NCBI GenBank assembly: GCA_029216955.1
Contig: JANAVB010010791.1
Span: 4,641,831 to 4,705,830 of the forward strand
Direction of reading: 5' to 3'
Source: Iris pallida
Taxonomy: Eukaryota > Streptophyta > Magnoliopsida > Asparagales > Iridaceae
DNA: 64,000 bases
The notes below the pieces were generated by a model. The model did not search any database. It had not been told where the DNA came from and saw nothing but the letters and a program-made list of their open reading frames with translations. The position numbers and the translations under genes were made by a program. Below are positions 61,463-64,000 of the stretch, piece after piece (position 1 is the stretch's first letter; each line of letters opens with the position of its first letter).

Positions 61463-64000
61463 TTATTCTGAAGAATAGATGATAAGTTCTGCAATTTGTT
61501 TCTTCAGAACTTGAATTCTTTCATCACGAGAATCCAGCACTCTCTGCCTAGCTTCAATTCGTCCTAATTTAGGATCGAAAGGTTGTAGAGCAGCAGTTTG
61601 GCGTTCTAGTTCTTTATTTTGAAGACGTTCGAATTCCTTCTTTCGATCCTTCAAAATATCCACCTGATCAATAGTAGATTGATACAATTGATTTTTTTTT
61701 CTATGTTCTGCTGAATATTTTGGAGTTCTGCCTGAAGTGGAGCAATTTTGGCTTTTAGACCAACAGCCTTTTTCTCTTCTTCAATAGCCTTAGTCTTGTG
61801 ACTCTCAGCAACAACAGTTACGTCAGAGATTTGAACATCTATCTCAGAGGACTGTCTAGTAAAAGTCAGCAGGAATGTCTCAAAATCAGCTTTACTAATC
61901 TCTGCTTCTTGAACCATGGTTTCGTCTTCCGCGTTTACTAGCGGCTCGATATCTCCTCCTTTCAACTCCTTGTAAGCCTTAATTGAACTCTCTAATTCAT
62001 CCAAAATATGTTCCAAAAATAAAGCTTGAGCTTCGTCTCCTTGACTGCGGATGCCTTCAATCAAGAATGTGGTGGGAGTTCTAACGGTACTGAAAGGGAC
62101 ATCTTCTCTCTCCATAACTCTATGAACTAGAGGCTCCAGAGAAGTAAAGAAGACTCTTGTGAAAGAGGTCACTATAAATATGTTAGCCACCAGGGCTTCT
62201 GGAATAGCTACTATGTTTGAAGAAGTCTTCACAGCTTTAGCAGGAGGGAGTATTTCATCCAGAGCACTAATCTGAGAAGAGCTTCCTTTCCCGATTACAG
62301 TCCTCGTGGGTGCTGCTACAAATTATATATGTTATGACTCATAATGCTGAAGATACAATAACAAATCATTCATAGTGGGGAAACTTACTTGGGCTGAGTA
62401 CATCATGAGGAGTCTCAATCATCTTAGCTGTCTCGGACTGAAGTTTTAGACAGAGTCTTTGTAGACATGGCGGCCTGACTACTCCCTGCTCCTGATTCAG
62501 TCGAAGGTGGTAGAGTTACTGGAGTTTTATTTATTTTAGTTTCTACCTTAGGCACTTCAAGTGGCTCAGTAGTTGCGGATTCCATAACTCCAGGAAGATT
62601 GACAGGTTCCACATCCTCCTCGTCTTCAATAGACGAAGGATTTTTATCAATTGGGATTTCTTGCGATGGTGATACATTTTCTAAAATTTGTTTTTCTTTA
62701 GCAATATTGTCCCAATCTTCATCATAAGTTTCATCATCAAAATCACAACCATTCAATGCATCAATCACTGCTTCTCCGGAATGAGTAGATATTTGAGCTT
62801 GAGAAGTATCTTATGGAGGTAAATCTTGTTTCAGAGAGGGACTCATAGGAGTTGGAGAGGGAACCGTTATCCCAGCTGCAGCAAGTACATTGGCCAGAAC
62901 ATTTACTGTCACAATGGCAGGAGAAGGACGGACATCTATTTAAGTAATCAAAGAAAAGCAATTTAGATATATATATATATATATTTATGGTAAAAGTTAA
63001 TATAGGAAGATATTTCACAGCTTTGATATTACCTTCTTGAGATGGTTCCTCTTCAGCAATGTCCAACCTTCTTCTATCTTCTTTGAATATCGGTGCGCTT
63101 AGTCCTGCAACAGCCCCGGTATGAGTACCTTCTGGATCAATCAAGGAAGCAGAAGTTCCTCCTTCAGTAATCTTTCCTTGTTTCTGAATAGAAGAAAGAG
63201 TAATATCCTTCTCTCTAGATGAAGAACTGAGAAGCAGTTGTTTTGATTAAGAACTAGTTGTTCTCGTGGTCACTGGTTCATTGATAACCAGTGATGTTCT
63301 TTTCTTCTTCTCCGGAGCCCTTGGATAATTAGGAAGATTGTCATGTTGAGGAGAGACTGTCGTCTCCTTAGTCTTTCTCTTCTTCAGACCTTTGACCGGG
63401 GATTTGTCTTTCCGTATCTTTAGAGATATATCTAAAGGATCTTGAACCGGGTCAGCAAAGTTCATTAAAATTGATGCTTCTAGGGGTACATCAGCAGGGT
63501 CCCTGTCTTCTATATCTCGAAAAGACTGAAGAGTATGTTTTCCTTGTTTAATTCTCTTTTCAGTTGCAAAGCTATGTGAGGGATGGAAGTTTTCAGCAAA
63601 TGTGTTTGCTGAAGTGTAGAAGTTTGCATATGAATATAACATACGCAGACCTTAGGAAAGTTTGTAAGGCATAGAAAAAATAGCCTTTGTGCCCCGAGCA
63701 TTGTAATAATTCCAAGCTCTAGCTCCATCAATGAGATAGCCTGTAGCTTGGAGGCAAGTGGTCGCATTTCCTATATGAAGTTGATCATACCCGAATTGTC
63801 GTGCAAATCGACTCGGCAAATACGACTCCAAATAGCATTCTTCCTCAAATCTATAAACCAAGTGGGACAGTCGGATTATTTTAAGCCAGAAAAAGATGTT
63901 TGGACTTAAACGGGGTATTTCTTCGGGTAAATCCATCATCTGTGGAGGCATGGCATCATACCCTGTAGGAGGCCTAACACATTAAAAGAACCATCTTGAT
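61463..64000 (-). pseudogene. Antisense plant-mobile-domain-like gene with two introns (element E)
   Basis: Read on the minus strand from beyond the window. Exon 1 (>64000-63033) stays in one frame: PPTGYDAMPPQM, YLPSRFARQFGYDQL, DGARAWNYYNARGTKAIFS, then a basic stretch (VKGLKKRKTKE). Stops interrupt it at 63652-63654 and 63247-63249. Intron 62936-63032 (GTAATA...AAATAG). Exon 2 (62935-62389): acidic (NGCDFDDETYDEDWDN), with a stop at 62811-62813 and a shift near 62440. Intron 62316-62388 (GTAAGT...TTTGTAG). Exon 3 (62315-61463): EALVANIFIVTSFTRVFF, then a long coiled coil ending IYSSE; a shift in an A-run near 61690. The RFARQFGYDQ block resembles the plant mobile domain found in Tat-type antisense ORFs. 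Function unknown. Confidence 0.7.

Overview
This window is repeat DNA from a large, transposon-rich plant genome, probably a eudicot. The evidence is nested LTR retrotransposons with plant-type Copia, Tat/Ogre and chromovirus-like proteins, plant CACTA transposons with GCGACGGA subterminal repeats, and spliceosomal introns. I see no intact host gene, no tRNA or rRNA gene, no CRISPR and nothing bacterial. The species cannot be named from the sequence.

Layout, left to right. Letters name elements. (A) <1-7702, +: a gag-only LTR element with a 4.84-kb LTR, whose left part lies outside the window. A sits in the 3' LTR of (B) 7703-16236, -: a Copia/Sirevirus-like element with gag, PR, INT, RT, RH and an extra downstream ORF, all frameshifted. 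B sits in (C) 16237-17375, +: an LTR related to that of A. C sits in the antisense extra gene of (D) 17376-19128, +: the 3' end of a Tat/Ogre-type element with its 3' LTR. At 19129-25750 lie a CACTA relict, a hairpin MITE and a nearly complete 3.3-kb CACTA element with CTA target duplications. (G) 25751-38953, +: a non-coding LTR element with AGTAA duplications, whose 5' LTR is split by (H) 27508-35124, +, a 7.6-kb non-coding element with perfect CTTAA duplications. (I) about 38959-44475, -: internal region and partial LTR of another relative of A. (E) 44476->64000, +: a Tat/Ogre-type element with a tRNA-Arg-type primer site, decayed gag, PR and RT, and on its antisense strand a plant-mobile-domain-like gene with two recognisable introns. 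Its gag is split by (F) 47976-57640, -, a non-coding element with 3.4-kb LTRs.

The main result is a family resemblance among A, F, G and I, with C as an LTR only. Their LTRs are long and mostly unalike. They nevertheless share a last-80-base U5 module; a primer-binding site matching plant tRNA-Ile(AAU), set 6-9 bases from the LTR; a hairpin just after it whose stems differ in sequence but keep pairing; and, where visible, a GGTGGGTA polypurine tract. None shows a polymerase here, so they look like non-autonomous elements mobilised in trans. A second theme is extra genes with their own expression signals: the B ORF has a TATA region resembling its LTR promoter, and the D and E antisense genes have a TATA box or introns.
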